Positions 37,203 through 45,927 of a stretch of 64,000 bases of DNA are shown here, piece by piece. The notes under the pieces were generated by a model. It was not told the origin of the DNA. It did not search any database and was given only the letters and a program-made list of their open reading frames with translations. This stretch comes from Pseudomonas helleri (GTDB lineage: Bacteria; Pseudomonadota; Gammaproteobacteria; Pseudomonadales; Pseudomonadaceae), in the NCBI RefSeq assembly GCF_009600315.1, contig NZ_WIWC01000008.1:89449-153448 (forward strand). Reading direction: 5' to 3'. Numbering within the stretch: the stretch's first letter is position 1; every line of letters begins with the position of its first letter. The translations under genes and the position numbers were made by a program.

Positions 37203-37748
37203 TTACCACATCAAGTCATCAGGAATCTGGTACGCCGCGTACGGATCGTCTTCTTCCGGGGTTTTCGGCTCGACGAGGATGTTGAGCTGCACAATCCGCC
37301 GCGGATCACGCTCCTGAATCTTAAGCGCCGCTTCACGGGGTATCACTTCGTAGCCGCCCTGGTGCTGCACGATGGCCAGCGAACCATTGGCCAACTTGTT
37401 GCGCATCAAGGTGTTGACCGACAGGCGTTTGACCTTTTTGTCATCCACAAAGTTGTAGTAGTCCTCGGTGTTCAGCTTGGGCAGACGCGAGACTTCGATT
37501 AACTGTTTGATCTGGGCAGCGCGGGCCTTTTGCTCGACCTTTTCCTGCTGCTGGCGGTTGAGCTCCTGATCGCGCTTAAGCTTCTCGGCCTTGGCTTCTG
37601 CCGCTAGACGTTGCTGGGTGTCGTCCAGCTCGATCTGACCTTTGTGGGCCAGACGTTGCTGCTTTTGCTTTTCTTTACCGGCCTGTTTGGCCTGCTTTTC
37701 GTTGACCAGTCCGGCTTTGAGCAACTGGTCGCGTAGGGAAATGCTCAT
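37203..37748 (-). CDS. DUF2058 (YaiL-like) protein
   Basis: A 181-residue, very charged protein. Residues about 1-95 form a Lys/Gln/Glu-rich coiled coil starting SLRDQLLKAGLVNEKQAKQ. The C-terminal half is a compact domain (SRLPKLNTEDYYNFVDDKKVKRLSV). The family is annotated as nucleoprotein or polynucleotide-associated; no activity is established. It lies 22 nt after mazG on the same strand, the end of the cysM-rlmD-relA-mazG run. Confidence 0.85.
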   Translation of the reverse strand: MSISLRDQLLKAGLVNEKQAKQAGKEKQKQQRLAHKGQIELDDTQQRLAAEAKAEKLKRDQELNRQQQEKVEQKARAAQIKQLIEVSRLPKLNTEDYYNFVDDKKVKRLSVNTLMRNKLANGSLAIVQHQGGYEVIPREAALKIQERDPRRIVQLNILVEPKTPEEDDPYAAYQIPDDLMW

Positions 37749-37770
37749 CTATCTACTCACTTAGGCAAGC

Positions 37771-38604
37771 TCAGCCGCAGCTGGGCAAATTCTTTTCCTG
37801 GCGCTTGGCTTCACCCCACAGGGCGTCCAGGTCTTCAAGGGTGCAATCTTCAATGGGACGCAGGGTATCGCGCAATGCCTGCTCGATAAACCGGAAACGT
37901 CGGTCAAATTTAGCATTTGCACCACGCAAGGCGGTTTCAGGGTCAACTTTGAGGTGACGGGCAAGGTTGACCACTGAAAACAGCAGGTCGCCCACCTCGT
38001 CACGGATGGCTGCCGAATCGTTGTCAGCCATGGCTTCGAGCACTTCATCCAGCTCTTCACGCACCTTGTCCAACACTGGCAAGGCGCCGGGCCAGTCGAA
38101 ACCGACCTGCGCGGCACGCTTTTGTAATTTGGCCGCACGGGACAAGGCCGGCAGCGCCACCGGCACATCGTCAAGCAAGGACAACTGCTCAGGAGCGGCG
38201 GACTTCTCGGCGCGCTCTTGGGCCTTGATTTCATCCCAACGCTGTTTGACCTGCTCTTCACTCAGGCGCGGCACATCCAGTGGCGCGTACAGGTCGCCCG
38301 TCGGGAACACGTGGGGGTGGCGGCGGATCAGCTTGCGGGTGATGCTGTCGATCACTCCGGCGAACTCAAAACGCCCTTCTTCACGGGCCAGTTGGCTGTA
38401 ATACACCACTTGAAACAGGAGATCACCTAGCTCACCCTGCAAATGCTCGAAGTCGCCTTGTTCGATCGCATCAGCGACCTCGTAAGCTTCTTCCAGGGTA
38501 TAAGGCACGATGGTGGCGTAGGTTTGCTTGATGTCCCACGGGCAGCCGTACTGCGGGTCGCGTAGACGGGCCATGAGGTGAAGCAGGTCGTCGAGTGTGT
38601 ACAT
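37771..38604 (-). CDS. mazG: Nucleoside triphosphate pyrophosphohydrolase MazG
   Basis: A 277-residue all-alpha NTP pyrophosphatase with two MazG domains. The first carries CPWDIKQTYATIVPYTLEEAYEVADAI (the E-E-x-x-E metal site) and LQGELGDLLFQVVYY; the second carries a related REELDEVLEAM ... DEVGDLLFSVVNLAR. It hydrolyses NTPs to NMP and pyrophosphate, and in E. coli it lowers ppGpp-linked stress. Here it directly follows relA, separated by a REP palindrome. Confidence 0.95.
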   Translation of the reverse strand: MYTLDDLLHLMARLRDPQYGCPWDIKQTYATIVPYTLEEAYEVADAIEQGDFEHLQGELGDLLFQVVYYSQLAREEGRFEFAGVIDSITRKLIRRHPHVFPTGDLYAPLDVPRLSEEQVKQRWDEIKAQERAEKSAAPEQLSLLDDVPVALPALSRAAKLQKRAAQVGFDWPGALPVLDKVREELDEVLEAMADNDSAAIRDEVGDLLFSVVNLARHLKVDPETALRGANAKFDRRFRFIEQALRDTLRPIEDCTLEDLDALWGEAKRQEKNLPSCG

Positions 38605-38631
38605 AAATGATCTCTATCTGAACGCATACCC

Positions 38632-38746
38632 TTTAGCCGTTGCCGAAGGCTGCGTTCGGCGACGCAGCCTTCGCTCCCCCTGATAACGCGTCGTCACTGA
38701 CAGACCGCGTTACCAGACCGAACGCAGCCTTCGGCAGCTGCTACGG
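38632..38746. repeat. REP-type palindrome between relA and mazG
   Basis: TTAGCCGTTGCCGAAGGCTGCG starts one arm and ACGCAGCCTTCGGCAGCTGCTACGG ends the other; an inner GCGTTCGGCGACGC hairpin is present. It lies 1 nt before the end of relA and could separate relA and mazG mRNA. Confidence 0.85.
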
Positions 38747-38747
38747 A

Positions 38748-41003
38748 TCAGCGGGCTTCGCTGCGCCCGATACGGCGGGTTTCGATGATGTTTGGCAGTT
38801 GCGAAATACGCCCCAGCAAACGCCCCAATGCATCCAGCCCCGGAATCTCGATGGTCAGAGACATCAACGCAGTGTTGTCTTCTTTGTTCGAGCGGGTGTT
38901 GACCGCCAATACGTTGATCCGCTCGTTAAGCAGCACTTGCGACACGTCTCGCAGCAACCCCGAACGATCGTAGGCACGGATTTCGATATCGACCGGGTAG
39001 GTCGATACCGGGATCGGCCCCCAGTTGACCTGAATGATCCGTTCCGGCTCGCGACTGCCCAGCTGCAACACCGATGCGCAATCCTGACGGTGAATGCTCA
39101 CACCCCGCCCCTGAGTGATGTAACCGACAATTGCATCGCCCGGCAGCGGCTGGCAGCAACCGGCCATTTGCGTCAGCAAGTTGCCCACACCCTCGATCTG
39201 AATGTCGCCACGCTTGCCCGGTTTGTAACCCGTGGCTTTACGCGGGATCAGCTCCATCTGCTCGCTGCCGCGTTCAGGCTCGACCAGTTGCTGGGCCAGA
39301 TTGATCAGCTGTGCCAAGCGCAAATCGCCGGCGCCGAGAGCGGCGTACATGTCCTCGGCGGTTTTCATGTTGGCTTTGTCGGCGAGCTTTTCGTAATCCA
39401 CGCCCGGCAAGCCCAAACGCCCCAGCTCACGTTCAAGCAAGGTCTTGCCAGCGGCCACGTTCTGATCACGGGCTTGCAGCTTGTACCAGTGAACAATCTT
39501 GGCCCGCGCCCGCGACGTGGTGATGTAACCCAGGTTCGGGTTCAACCAGTCTCGGCTCGGCGTGCCATGTTTGCTGGTGATGATCTCGACTTGCTCGCCG
39601 GTTTGCAGGGTGTAATTGAGCGGTACAATTCGCCCGTTGATCTTGGCGCCACGGCAGTTATGGCCGATTTCGGTGTGTACCCGGTAGGCGAAATCCAGCG
39701 GTGTCGCGCCCTTCGGCAGGTCAATGGCGTGTCCGTCAGGGGTGAAGATATAGACCCGATCCGGCTCTATATCGACCCGCAGCTGCTCAGCCAGACCGCC
39801 GATATCGCCCAGTTCTTCGTGCCATTCCAGCACCTGACGCAACCAGGAGATTTTTTCTTCGTACTGGTTGGACCCGGCCTTGACGTCGGTGCCCTTGTAG
39901 CGCCAGTGCGCGCACACCCCCAGCTCAGCCTCTTCATGCATGGCGTGGGTGCGGATCTGCACTTCCAGCACCTTGCCCTCAGGGCCGATAACCGCCGTGT
40001 GCAACGAGCGGTAGCCGTTCTCTTTGGGGTTGGCGATGTAGTCGTCGAACTCTTTGGGAATGTGCCGCCACAACGTGTGGACGATCCCCAGCGCTGTGTA
40101 GCAATCGCGCATCTCCGGGACCAGCACCCGCACCGCACGCACGTCGTAGATCTGGCTGAAGGCCAGGCCCTTGCGCTGCATTTTTCGCCAGATGGAATAG
40201 ATATGCTTGGCCCGGCCGCTGATGTCGGCGTCCGTCACCCCGGTGGCTTCCAGCTCAGTGCGCAGCTGGTTCATCACGTCACTGATAAAGCGCTCGCGAT
40301 CAAGGCGACGCTCATGCAACAAGGTGGCAATTTGTTTGTACTGTTCAGGCTCAAGGTAGCGGAAGGACAAGTCCTCCAGCTCCCACTTGATATGGCCGAT
40401 GCCCAAACGGTGCGCCAGCGGCGCATAAATATCGAAGACCTCGCGGGCCACGCGATTGCGCTTTTCGTCGGGTGCATTCTTAACGGCACGAATCGCGCAG
40501 GTGCGCTCAGCCAGTTTGATCAGTGCGACACGCACGTCATCAACCATGGCCACCAGCATCTTGCGCAGGTTTTCAACCTGCCCCTGCGAGCCCAGTACCA
40601 TCGATTGACGTGGGCTGAGGCTGGCGCTGATGGCCGCCATGCGCAACACGCCGTCAATCAATTTGGTCACCACCGGACCAAAACGTTGACTCACTGCCGG
40701 GAGCTGAATCTGCCCCTCACGCACGCCGCGGTACAAAATCGCCGCGACCAGAGAATCCTGATCCAGTTTGAGATCCGCGAGAATTTCCGCAATTTCCAGC
40801 CCGGTGCGAAAGCTCGACGTGCCTTCCGTCCACAAATTTTTTGCTGCATTGGCTTGTTGCTCAGCCTCGCGCGCGTATTCGCACGCTTCCTTCAAGGCTT
40901 CGCGGTCCAGCGCCACATCGACACTCACCGCATGATCCAGCCATGCCTCGAGGTTGAGACTGCCGTCGGTGTTGATCGGCTGGTGTGCTCTGACCTGTAC
41001 CAT
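38748..41003 (-). CDS. relA: GTP pyrophosphokinase RelA
   Basis: A 751-residue ribosome-associated (p)ppGpp synthetase. The N-terminal pseudo-hydrolase domain (residues about 30-200) lacks the HD metal pair. The synthetase domain holds YKGTDVKAGSNQYEEKISWLRQ and EVQIRTHAMHEEAELGVCAHW. The TGS domain (IFTPDGHAIDLPKGATPLDFAYRVHTEIGHNC) starts near residue 410, and ACT/RRM and zinc-finger parts follow (GCCQPLPGDAIVGYITQGRG). RelA responds to uncharged tRNA on stalled ribosomes. It lies 117 nt after rlmD on the same strand. Confidence 0.96.
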   Translation of the reverse strand: MVQVRAHQPINTDGSLNLEAWLDHAVSVDVALDREALKEACEYAREAEQQANAAKNLWTEGTSSFRTGLEIAEILADLKLDQDSLVAAILYRGVREGQIQLPAVSQRFGPVVTKLIDGVLRMAAISASLSPRQSMVLGSQGQVENLRKMLVAMVDDVRVALIKLAERTCAIRAVKNAPDEKRNRVAREVFDIYAPLAHRLGIGHIKWELEDLSFRYLEPEQYKQIATLLHERRLDRERFISDVMNQLRTELEATGVTDADISGRAKHIYSIWRKMQRKGLAFSQIYDVRAVRVLVPEMRDCYTALGIVHTLWRHIPKEFDDYIANPKENGYRSLHTAVIGPEGKVLEVQIRTHAMHEEAELGVCAHWRYKGTDVKAGSNQYEEKISWLRQVLEWHEELGDIGGLAEQLRVDIEPDRVYIFTPDGHAIDLPKGATPLDFAYRVHTEIGHNCRGAKINGRIVPLNYTLQTGEQVEIITSKHGTPSRDWLNPNLGYITTSRARAKIVHWYKLQARDQNVAAGKTLLERELGRLGLPGVDYEKLADKANMKTAEDMYAALGAGDLRLAQLINLAQQLVEPERGSEQMELIPRKATGYKPGKRGDIQIEGVGNLLTQMAGCCQPLPGDAIVGYITQGRGVSIHRQDCASVLQLGSREPERIIQVNWGPIPVSTYPVDIEIRAYDRSGLLRDVSQVLLNERINVLAVNTRSNKEDNTALMSLTIEIPGLDALGRLLGRISQLPNIIETRRIGRSEAR

Positions 41004-41120
41004 CTTGCTTACCTTCCCTACAGCGCACGTTCAGTGCGCCGAAATCACCGGCCCAAATCCCAACCGCACGCTACAGGGCCAGTAGCGCGGGTTGCGGGCC
41101 CGTCGAAATAGACAGACATC

Positions 41121-42473
41121 CTAGTCTGCTTCAAATAACGCCATCGCCTCGACATGCGCGGTTTGCGGGAACATATCGAGGATTGCGGCACGTTTTAACC
41201 GATAACCCTGTTTCATCAACTCAACGGTGTCGCGTGCCAGCGTGGCCGGATTACACGACACATACACCAATCGTTTGGCCCCCAGGCCGGACAGCTTGCG
41301 CACGACTTCATAGGCGCCATCGCGGGGTGGATCGAGCAATACGGCAGCAAAGCCGTCTTTGGCCCACTCTTCGTTTTCCAGCGGCTGCGACAAGTCAGCC
41401 TGATAAAACGCGACATTATGCAGGTTATTGCTCACTGCATTCTGCGCGGCGCGTTCGACCATCGTCGCAACACCTTCGACCGCGACGACTTCACGCGCCT
41501 GACGGGCCAACGGCAATGCGAAGTTACCCAGCCCACAAAACAGGTCAAGCACCCGCTCGTCGGCTTGCGGTGCCAGCCACTCCAGTGCCTGAGCCACCAT
41601 CGCTTCGTTAACCCCCGCATTGACCTGCACAAAGTCGCCAGGACGATACGCCAGTTCCAACCCCCACTGCTCTAAACGGTAGCCCAACCCCTGGTGTGCA
41701 TCGAGAGGCTGCGGCTGATCTTCGCCATGCAACCACAATTGGGCGTTGTGCATCTGACAAAAAGCCTGCAACACGCCCATATCTGCTTCGTTAAGCGGCG
41801 CCATATGGCGCAATAAAACAGCGATTGCAGAACCACTGAACAGTTCGACATGGCCCAGCGCCTTCGGATTGCTCAGTTGCCGCAACATCGCGGGCAACCC
41901 ACTCATGATAGGTTGCAAAGCCTGTACCAGCACTAAACAGTGATCAATTGCGACGATGTCCTGGCTGCCCGCAGCCCGGAAACCGACGTCCAGGCGCTTG
42001 GCCCGTTGATCCCAACGCACGGCAATGCGGGCGCGACGACGGTAGCCAAACTCAGGCCCGGTCAGCGCTGGCGCCCACTCTTGAGGTTCGACCCCGGCCA
42101 CGCGGGACAGTTGCTCGGCGAGCATGCGCTGTTTCAGTGCAAGCTGTTCGGAATGGGGCAGGTGTTGCACGCTGCAACCGCCGCACTTTCCAGCCAGCTC
42201 GCATGGCGCCACGCGACGCGTCTCGCTGGCCTTGAAAACACGTTCAGTACGGGCTTCAACCACTTTGCCGTGGGCACCCAGCACCCGAGCTTCGACCTCT
42301 TCACCGGCCAATGCGCCGGACACAAACCAGGTGCGACCTTCAACAAACGCAATACCGCGTCCATCGTTGGCCAGACGTTCGATGCTCAAACGTTGTTTCT
42401 TGCCCACGGGCACTTGTGGGGCCTTGGTGCCGCCAGCAGGCTGGAAGCGCAGACCCCTTTCTTGCTTAGCCAT
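41121..42473 (-). CDS. rlmD: 23S rRNA (uracil-1939-C5)-methyltransferase
   Basis: A 450-residue SAM-dependent methyltransferase (formerly rumA). An N-terminal TRAM domain (about 20-80) precedes the 4Fe-4S cluster Cys cluster in [17 protein letters not shown]. The SAM-binding motif is [14 protein letters not shown], and the catalytic Cys is in [13 protein letters not shown]. Its start codon shares a base with the cysM stop (TGATG at 42471-42475), so expression is coupled to cysM. It modifies U1939 of 23S rRNA. Confidence 0.95.
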   Translation of the reverse strand: MAKQERGLRFQPAGGTKAPQVPVGKKQRLSIERLANDGRGIAFVEGRTWFVSGALAGEEVEARVLGAHGKVVEARTERVFKASETRRVAPCELAGKCGGCSVQHLPHSEQLALKQRMLAEQLSRVAGVEPQEWAPALTGPEFGYRRRARIAVRWDQRAKRLDVGFRAAGSQDIVAIDHCLVLVQALQPIMSGLPAMLRQLSNPKALGHVELFSGSAIAVLLRHMAPLNEADMGVLQAFCQMHNAQLWLHGEDQPQPLDAHQGLGYRLEQWGLELAYRPGDFVQVNAGVNEAMVAQALEWLAPQADERVLDLFCGLGNFALPLARQAREVVAVEGVATMVERAAQNAVSNNLHNVAFYQADLSQPLENEEWAKDGFAAVLLDPPRDGAYEVVRKLSGLGAKRLVYVSCNPATLARDTVELMKQGYRLKRAAILDMFPQTAHVEAMALFEAD

Positions 42474-43378
42474 CAGTTAGTCGGCTCATCGTAGATTCCG
42501 GTCGACAGGTAACGGTCGCCGCGGTCGCAAATGATCGCGACCAGTACTGCGTTTTCAACTTCTTGTGACAGGCGCAGCATGGCTGCCACAGCACCGCCCG
42601 AGGACACGCCACAGAAAATTCCTTCTTCGCGGGCCAGACGCCGCATCACGTCCTCGGCTTCGCGCTGGGCCATGTCAACAATGCGATCAACTCGGCTGGA
42701 CTGGTAGATCTTGGGCAAATACTCAGTGGGCCAACGGCGGATGCCCGGAATGGCGGCACCTTCCATCGGCTGCAAACCGACGATCTGCACCTGCGGGTTT
42801 TGCTCTTTGAGGTAGCGCGAAACACCCATGATGGTGCCCGTGGTGCCCATGGAGCTGACGAAGTGAGTGATCGTGCCTTCGGTCTGGCGCCAGATTTCCG
42901 GGCCGGTGCTGGCGTAGTGCGCCTCAGGATTGTCGCCGTTGGCGAACTGATCGAGCACCTTGCCGCGGCCTTCAGCTTGCATCTTGTCGGCCAGATCACG
43001 GGCACCTTCCATGCCCTCCTCCTGACTGACCAGAATCAGCTCGGCACCATAAGCGGTCATGGCCGCCTTGCGCTCGGCGCTGGAGTTGTCGGGCATGATC
43101 AGGATCATCTTGTAGCCCTTGATGGCTGCAGCCATCGCCAGCGCAATCCCGGTATTACCCGAGGTGGCTTCGATCAAGGTGTCGCCCGTCTGGATCTGGC
43201 CACGCGCTTCTGCGCGGCTGATCATCGACAGGGCCGGACGGTCCTTGACCGAGCCCGCAGGGTTGTTCCCTTCGAGCTTGAGCAGCAAGGTGTTGGTGGT
43301 ATCTCCAGCCAGGCGCTGCAAGCGCACCAGCGGAGTGTTGCCGACGCAATCGGCGATAGTGGGGTACTGCAATGTCAT
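42473..43378 (-). CDS. cysM: Cysteine synthase B
   Basis: A 301-residue PLP enzyme that makes cysteine or S-sulfocysteine from O-acetylserine and sulfide or thiosulfate. The PLP Lys45 is in [27 protein letters not shown] is the substrate loop, and [15 protein letters not shown] binds the PLP phosphate. The CysM-type R-R-W-P ([11 protein letters not shown]) distinguishes it from CysK. The ATG at 43378 fits the family; a GTG at 43444 would add 22 unlikely residues. It is the first gene of the rlmD-relA-mazG run. Confidence 0.95.
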   Translation of the reverse strand: MTLQYPTIADCVGNTPLVRLQRLAGDTTNTLLLKLEGNNPAGSVKDRPALSMISRAEARGQIQTGDTLIEATSGNTGIALAMAAAIKGYKMILIMPDNSSAERKAAMTAYGAELILVSQEEGMEGARDLADKMQAEGRGKVLDQFANGDNPEAHYASTGPEIWRQTEGTITHFVSSMGTTGTIMGVSRYLKEQNPQVQIVGLQPMEGAAIPGIRRWPTEYLPKIYQSSRVDRIVDMAQREAEDVMRRLAREEGIFCGVSSGGAVAAMLRLSQEVENAVLVAIICDRGDRYLSTGIYDEPTN

Positions 43379-43492
43379 GGCGTATTCGCAATCCAGACCG
43401 CGGGGGCGCACATCATACCGACAAACGCCGATAGCCCATATCACGCAAAGTGCGGTGCTTATGGTTAAAGGCTATAAGCAAGCCCTCACCCT

Positions 43493-43641
43493 AGCCCTCT
43501 CCCGGAGGGAGAGGGCACAGACCGCAGTGTATGGCGAGCGTCTCAGACCTGAATCCGAGCGGCGATTATGGATTGAACAACACTTTGCGAAATCACCCCA
43601 TTCAGTCCCCTCTCCCTCTGGGAGAGGGCTAGGGTGAGGGA
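43493..43641. repeat. CCCTCACCC-family repeat that supplies the stop codon of the sensor kinase
   Basis: Starts CCCTCACCCTAGCCCTCTCC and ends GAGAGGGCTAGGGTGAGGGA. The right arm overlaps the end of the minus-strand kinase gene: its last codons (P-S-P-stop) and the TAG at 43629-43631 are repeat sequence. Confidence 0.85.
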
Positions 43642-45008
43642 GCTTCCAGCCGCGCAGCCAAACGCAAGTGCACCCGCAGCCCCTCACCGACATTCTCGGC
43701 CCACAAACTGCCGCCCTGAAGGCGCAACGCATTGCGCGCGATACTCAGGCCCAGACCAAAACCGCCATCCCCAGGCCGCGAACCATCGAGCCGGATAAAG
43801 GGTGCGAAAATCCGCTCCAATTCCTCTGGCGCAACACCACCGCCCTGATCATCAATCCACAAATGCCATTGATCACCTTCACGCTGCCCGCTGAGACTGA
43901 CAATACCGTCGTCAGGCGAATGACGAATGGCATTGCGCAGGATGTTTTCCATCGCCTGCGCCAAGCTATTGAGGTGCCCCTGCACCCAGCAGTCTGCCCC
44001 TACAAAACAGGGCAATCTGGATGAAGGCCAAGCACTCTCAAACCGAGCATTTTCAGTGAGTATTTCCCATAGCGCCTGTACCTGAATGTCTTCGACCGGC
44101 AACATGCCGCGCTCTGCGTCCAGCCAGGCCAGTTGCAAGGTGTCATCCACCAGCCGCTGCATGCCGTCCACTTCACGACTCAAGCGTTCACGGAGCGCGT
44201 CAACCCCCTGCTCGCTGTCGCAGGCCACGCGCAACCGACTCAAGGGCGTACGCAATTCATGGGACAAATCGCGCAACAGTTGTTGCTGTTGGCTGACCGT
44301 GGTTTGCAAGCGTTCGGACATCTGATCGAATGCGCGCCCCAGATCGCCCAATTCATCCTGACGACTGGTGGTCTGACTCGACAGGCGCGTGTGCAACTGA
44401 TCCGCCCGCCATGCATTGGCCTGTGCCCTAAGTTGATTGAGCGGCATGATCAGAACGCGGTACAACCCCGCGCACAGCAATAAGGTCAGCAGACCCGGAA
44501 TCAAGCCGTTAGTCACCACCCGCCAAATCCGCTGTGAATACCCCGGCATAAAACGTCTGGGCAGTTCGATGATCAGACTCCCCGCGGCACTATCACCGGG
44601 AAAGGGGATTTTCATCCACGGCCGCGTTGACTTGAGATGGCTCATGGGCCAGTTCAGGCCGCGTAAGAATGTCAAATGCTGACTTTCCGAGTCACTCAGA
44701 GGGTAACTGCTCAACGACTGCAATCCCGGGCCGACCACGCCAATCCAGCCCGGCTCTTTAGGGCCCATCGTATAGATCCAGTGATCGATACCCGCTTGCT
44801 GGCCCGTCTGCCACGCTTGCTCGGCTTCACCCGCGTAACGCAGCAAGGTATCGCGTGCCGGTTCGGTCAAATAGGCCGTGCGCTTGTCCATATAGCGCCC
44901 CCATGACCAACTGAGCCAGATCATCAGCAAACAGAAGGCAACCAGCAAGCACGCGAGTTTCCAGAACACTGAATGTTTACCCGGAAGCTTAAAACCCATC
45001 ACTGGCAC
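43629..45008 (-). CDS. Two-component sensor histidine kinase
   Basis: A 459-residue membrane kinase. The first helix (about 14-35), a periplasmic sensor (about 38-160) and a second helix (about 165-187) are followed by HAMP, HisKA with H250 in LLRDLSHELRTPLSRL, and HATPase with NAIRHSPDDG, DQGGGV and GGFGLGLSIA. It overlaps the response-regulator gene by 20 nt, so they are one operon. The position next to gacS matches that of PirS in P. aeruginosa, but no pirA-type receptor gene is adjacent, so I leave the name open. Its C-terminus runs into a palindromic repeat. Confidence 0.88.
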   Translation of the reverse strand: MPVMGFKLPGKHSVFWKLACLLVAFCLLMIWLSWSWGRYMDKRTAYLTEPARDTLLRYAGEAEQAWQTGQQAGIDHWIYTMGPKEPGWIGVVGPGLQSLSSYPLSDSESQHLTFLRGLNWPMSHLKSTRPWMKIPFPGDSAAGSLIIELPRRFMPGYSQRIWRVVTNGLIPGLLTLLLCAGLYRVLIMPLNQLRAQANAWRADQLHTRLSSQTTSRQDELGDLGRAFDQMSERLQTTVSQQQQLLRDLSHELRTPLSRLRVACDSEQGVDALRERLSREVDGMQRLVDDTLQLAWLDAERGMLPVEDIQVQALWEILTENARFESAWPSSRLPCFVGADCWVQGHLNSLAQAMENILRNAIRHSPDDGIVSLSGQREGDQWHLWIDDQGGGVAPEELERIFAPFIRLDGSRPGDGGFGLGLSIARNALRLQGGSLWAENVGEGLRVHLRLAARLEAPSP

Positions 45009-45729
45009 TCAAGACATAACCCCTGCCCCACACCGTACGGACTTCGCGGGCGTGGTAGCCCATGACTTTGAGTTTTCGGCGGATTTGGCTGATATGCATG
45101 TCCAGGCTGCGGTCATGGGCCGCATAACCGCGTTGCAATACCTGCTGATAAAGAAACGCCTTGCTCAGCACTTCATCAAGGTTGCGCTGCAAGGTGTCCA
45201 GCAGGCGAAACTCACTGCGCGTCAGCCCTGCCCATTGTTGAGCAAAACTCACGTCGGACCTGATTTCGTCGAACAGCAGCTCGTTGTCGCTGGTTAAAGG
45301 CTGCACCGCCGGGATTTGCCGGGGCATGCGATCCAGCGCAACACGCCGCAGGATGGCCTGAATCCGTACCCGCAATTCGGCCACGCTGAACGGTTTGGGC
45401 AAATAGTCATCAGCGCCCAGCTGAAAGCCGCTGATGCGATCCGCTTCAGCCCCCAGCGCAGACATTAAAATCACCGGCAGGCTGTGGGTCTGTCGCAATT
45501 GCGTCAGCACCTGCAAGCCGTTCATACCCGGCAGCAGAATATCCATCAAGACCACATCGAAATGCCCTTGGCGGGCCTGTGCCAACCCCTCCTGCCCGTT
45601 CTGACACCAGACGACGTCGAACCCGCAACGCACCAATTGCTCATGCAGATAGGCACCTAATACGGGGTCGTCTTCAATGGCCAGAAGCCGGGAGCGAATA
45701 ACATCTACGGGATTCATTTGCGTCTGCAA
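44989..45729 (-). CDS. OmpR-family response regulator
   Basis: A 246-residue regulator. The receiver domain has acidic residues near 20-21 (ED-D), phosphorylated Asp63 in VVLMDILLPGMNG and the switch Lys in YLPKPFSV. The C-terminal winged-helix DNA-binding domain spans about 145-240, with DRSLDMHISQIRRKLK and VWGRGYVL. An alternative start is the fifth codon (MNPVDVIRS). It pairs with the downstream kinase and lies in the position of PirR in P. aeruginosa. Its targets cannot be told from this window. Confidence 0.88.
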   Translation of the reverse strand: MQTQMNPVDVIRSRLLAIEDDPVLGAYLHEQLVRCGFDVVWCQNGQEGLAQARQGHFDVVLMDILLPGMNGLQVLTQLRQTHSLPVILMSALGAEADRISGFQLGADDYLPKPFSVAELRVRIQAILRRVALDRMPRQIPAVQPLTSDNELLFDEIRSDVSFAQQWAGLTRSEFRLLDTLQRNLDEVLSKAFLYQQVLQRGYAAHDRSLDMHISQIRRKLKVMGYHAREVRTVWGRGYVLSASDGF

Positions 45730-45927
45730 GTCATTCTCAATCGGCGATTATTCAAGATTGAGCCATTGCTAGCAACCGCCATGCTAAACAAAGGCTGATT
45801 GAGGTCACACGACTGAACGCTATCGAAAATTTTCGAAGATTTGCCCTGCTGCAAATGGCTACACTGCGGGCAAACCTGTGCGGGATGCTCAGGAAACGCT
45901 TAAAAAGAATGTCGGCTGGAGAAGTGC

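Noticed and set aside
38640..41111. An 823-codon plus-strand open frame across relA
   Set aside because: It is the antisense shadow of relA. The minus strand has complete RelA domains (synthetase, TGS, ACT), while the plus frame has no recognisable domain and a His/Gln-rich, arginine-heavy composition typical of shadows.
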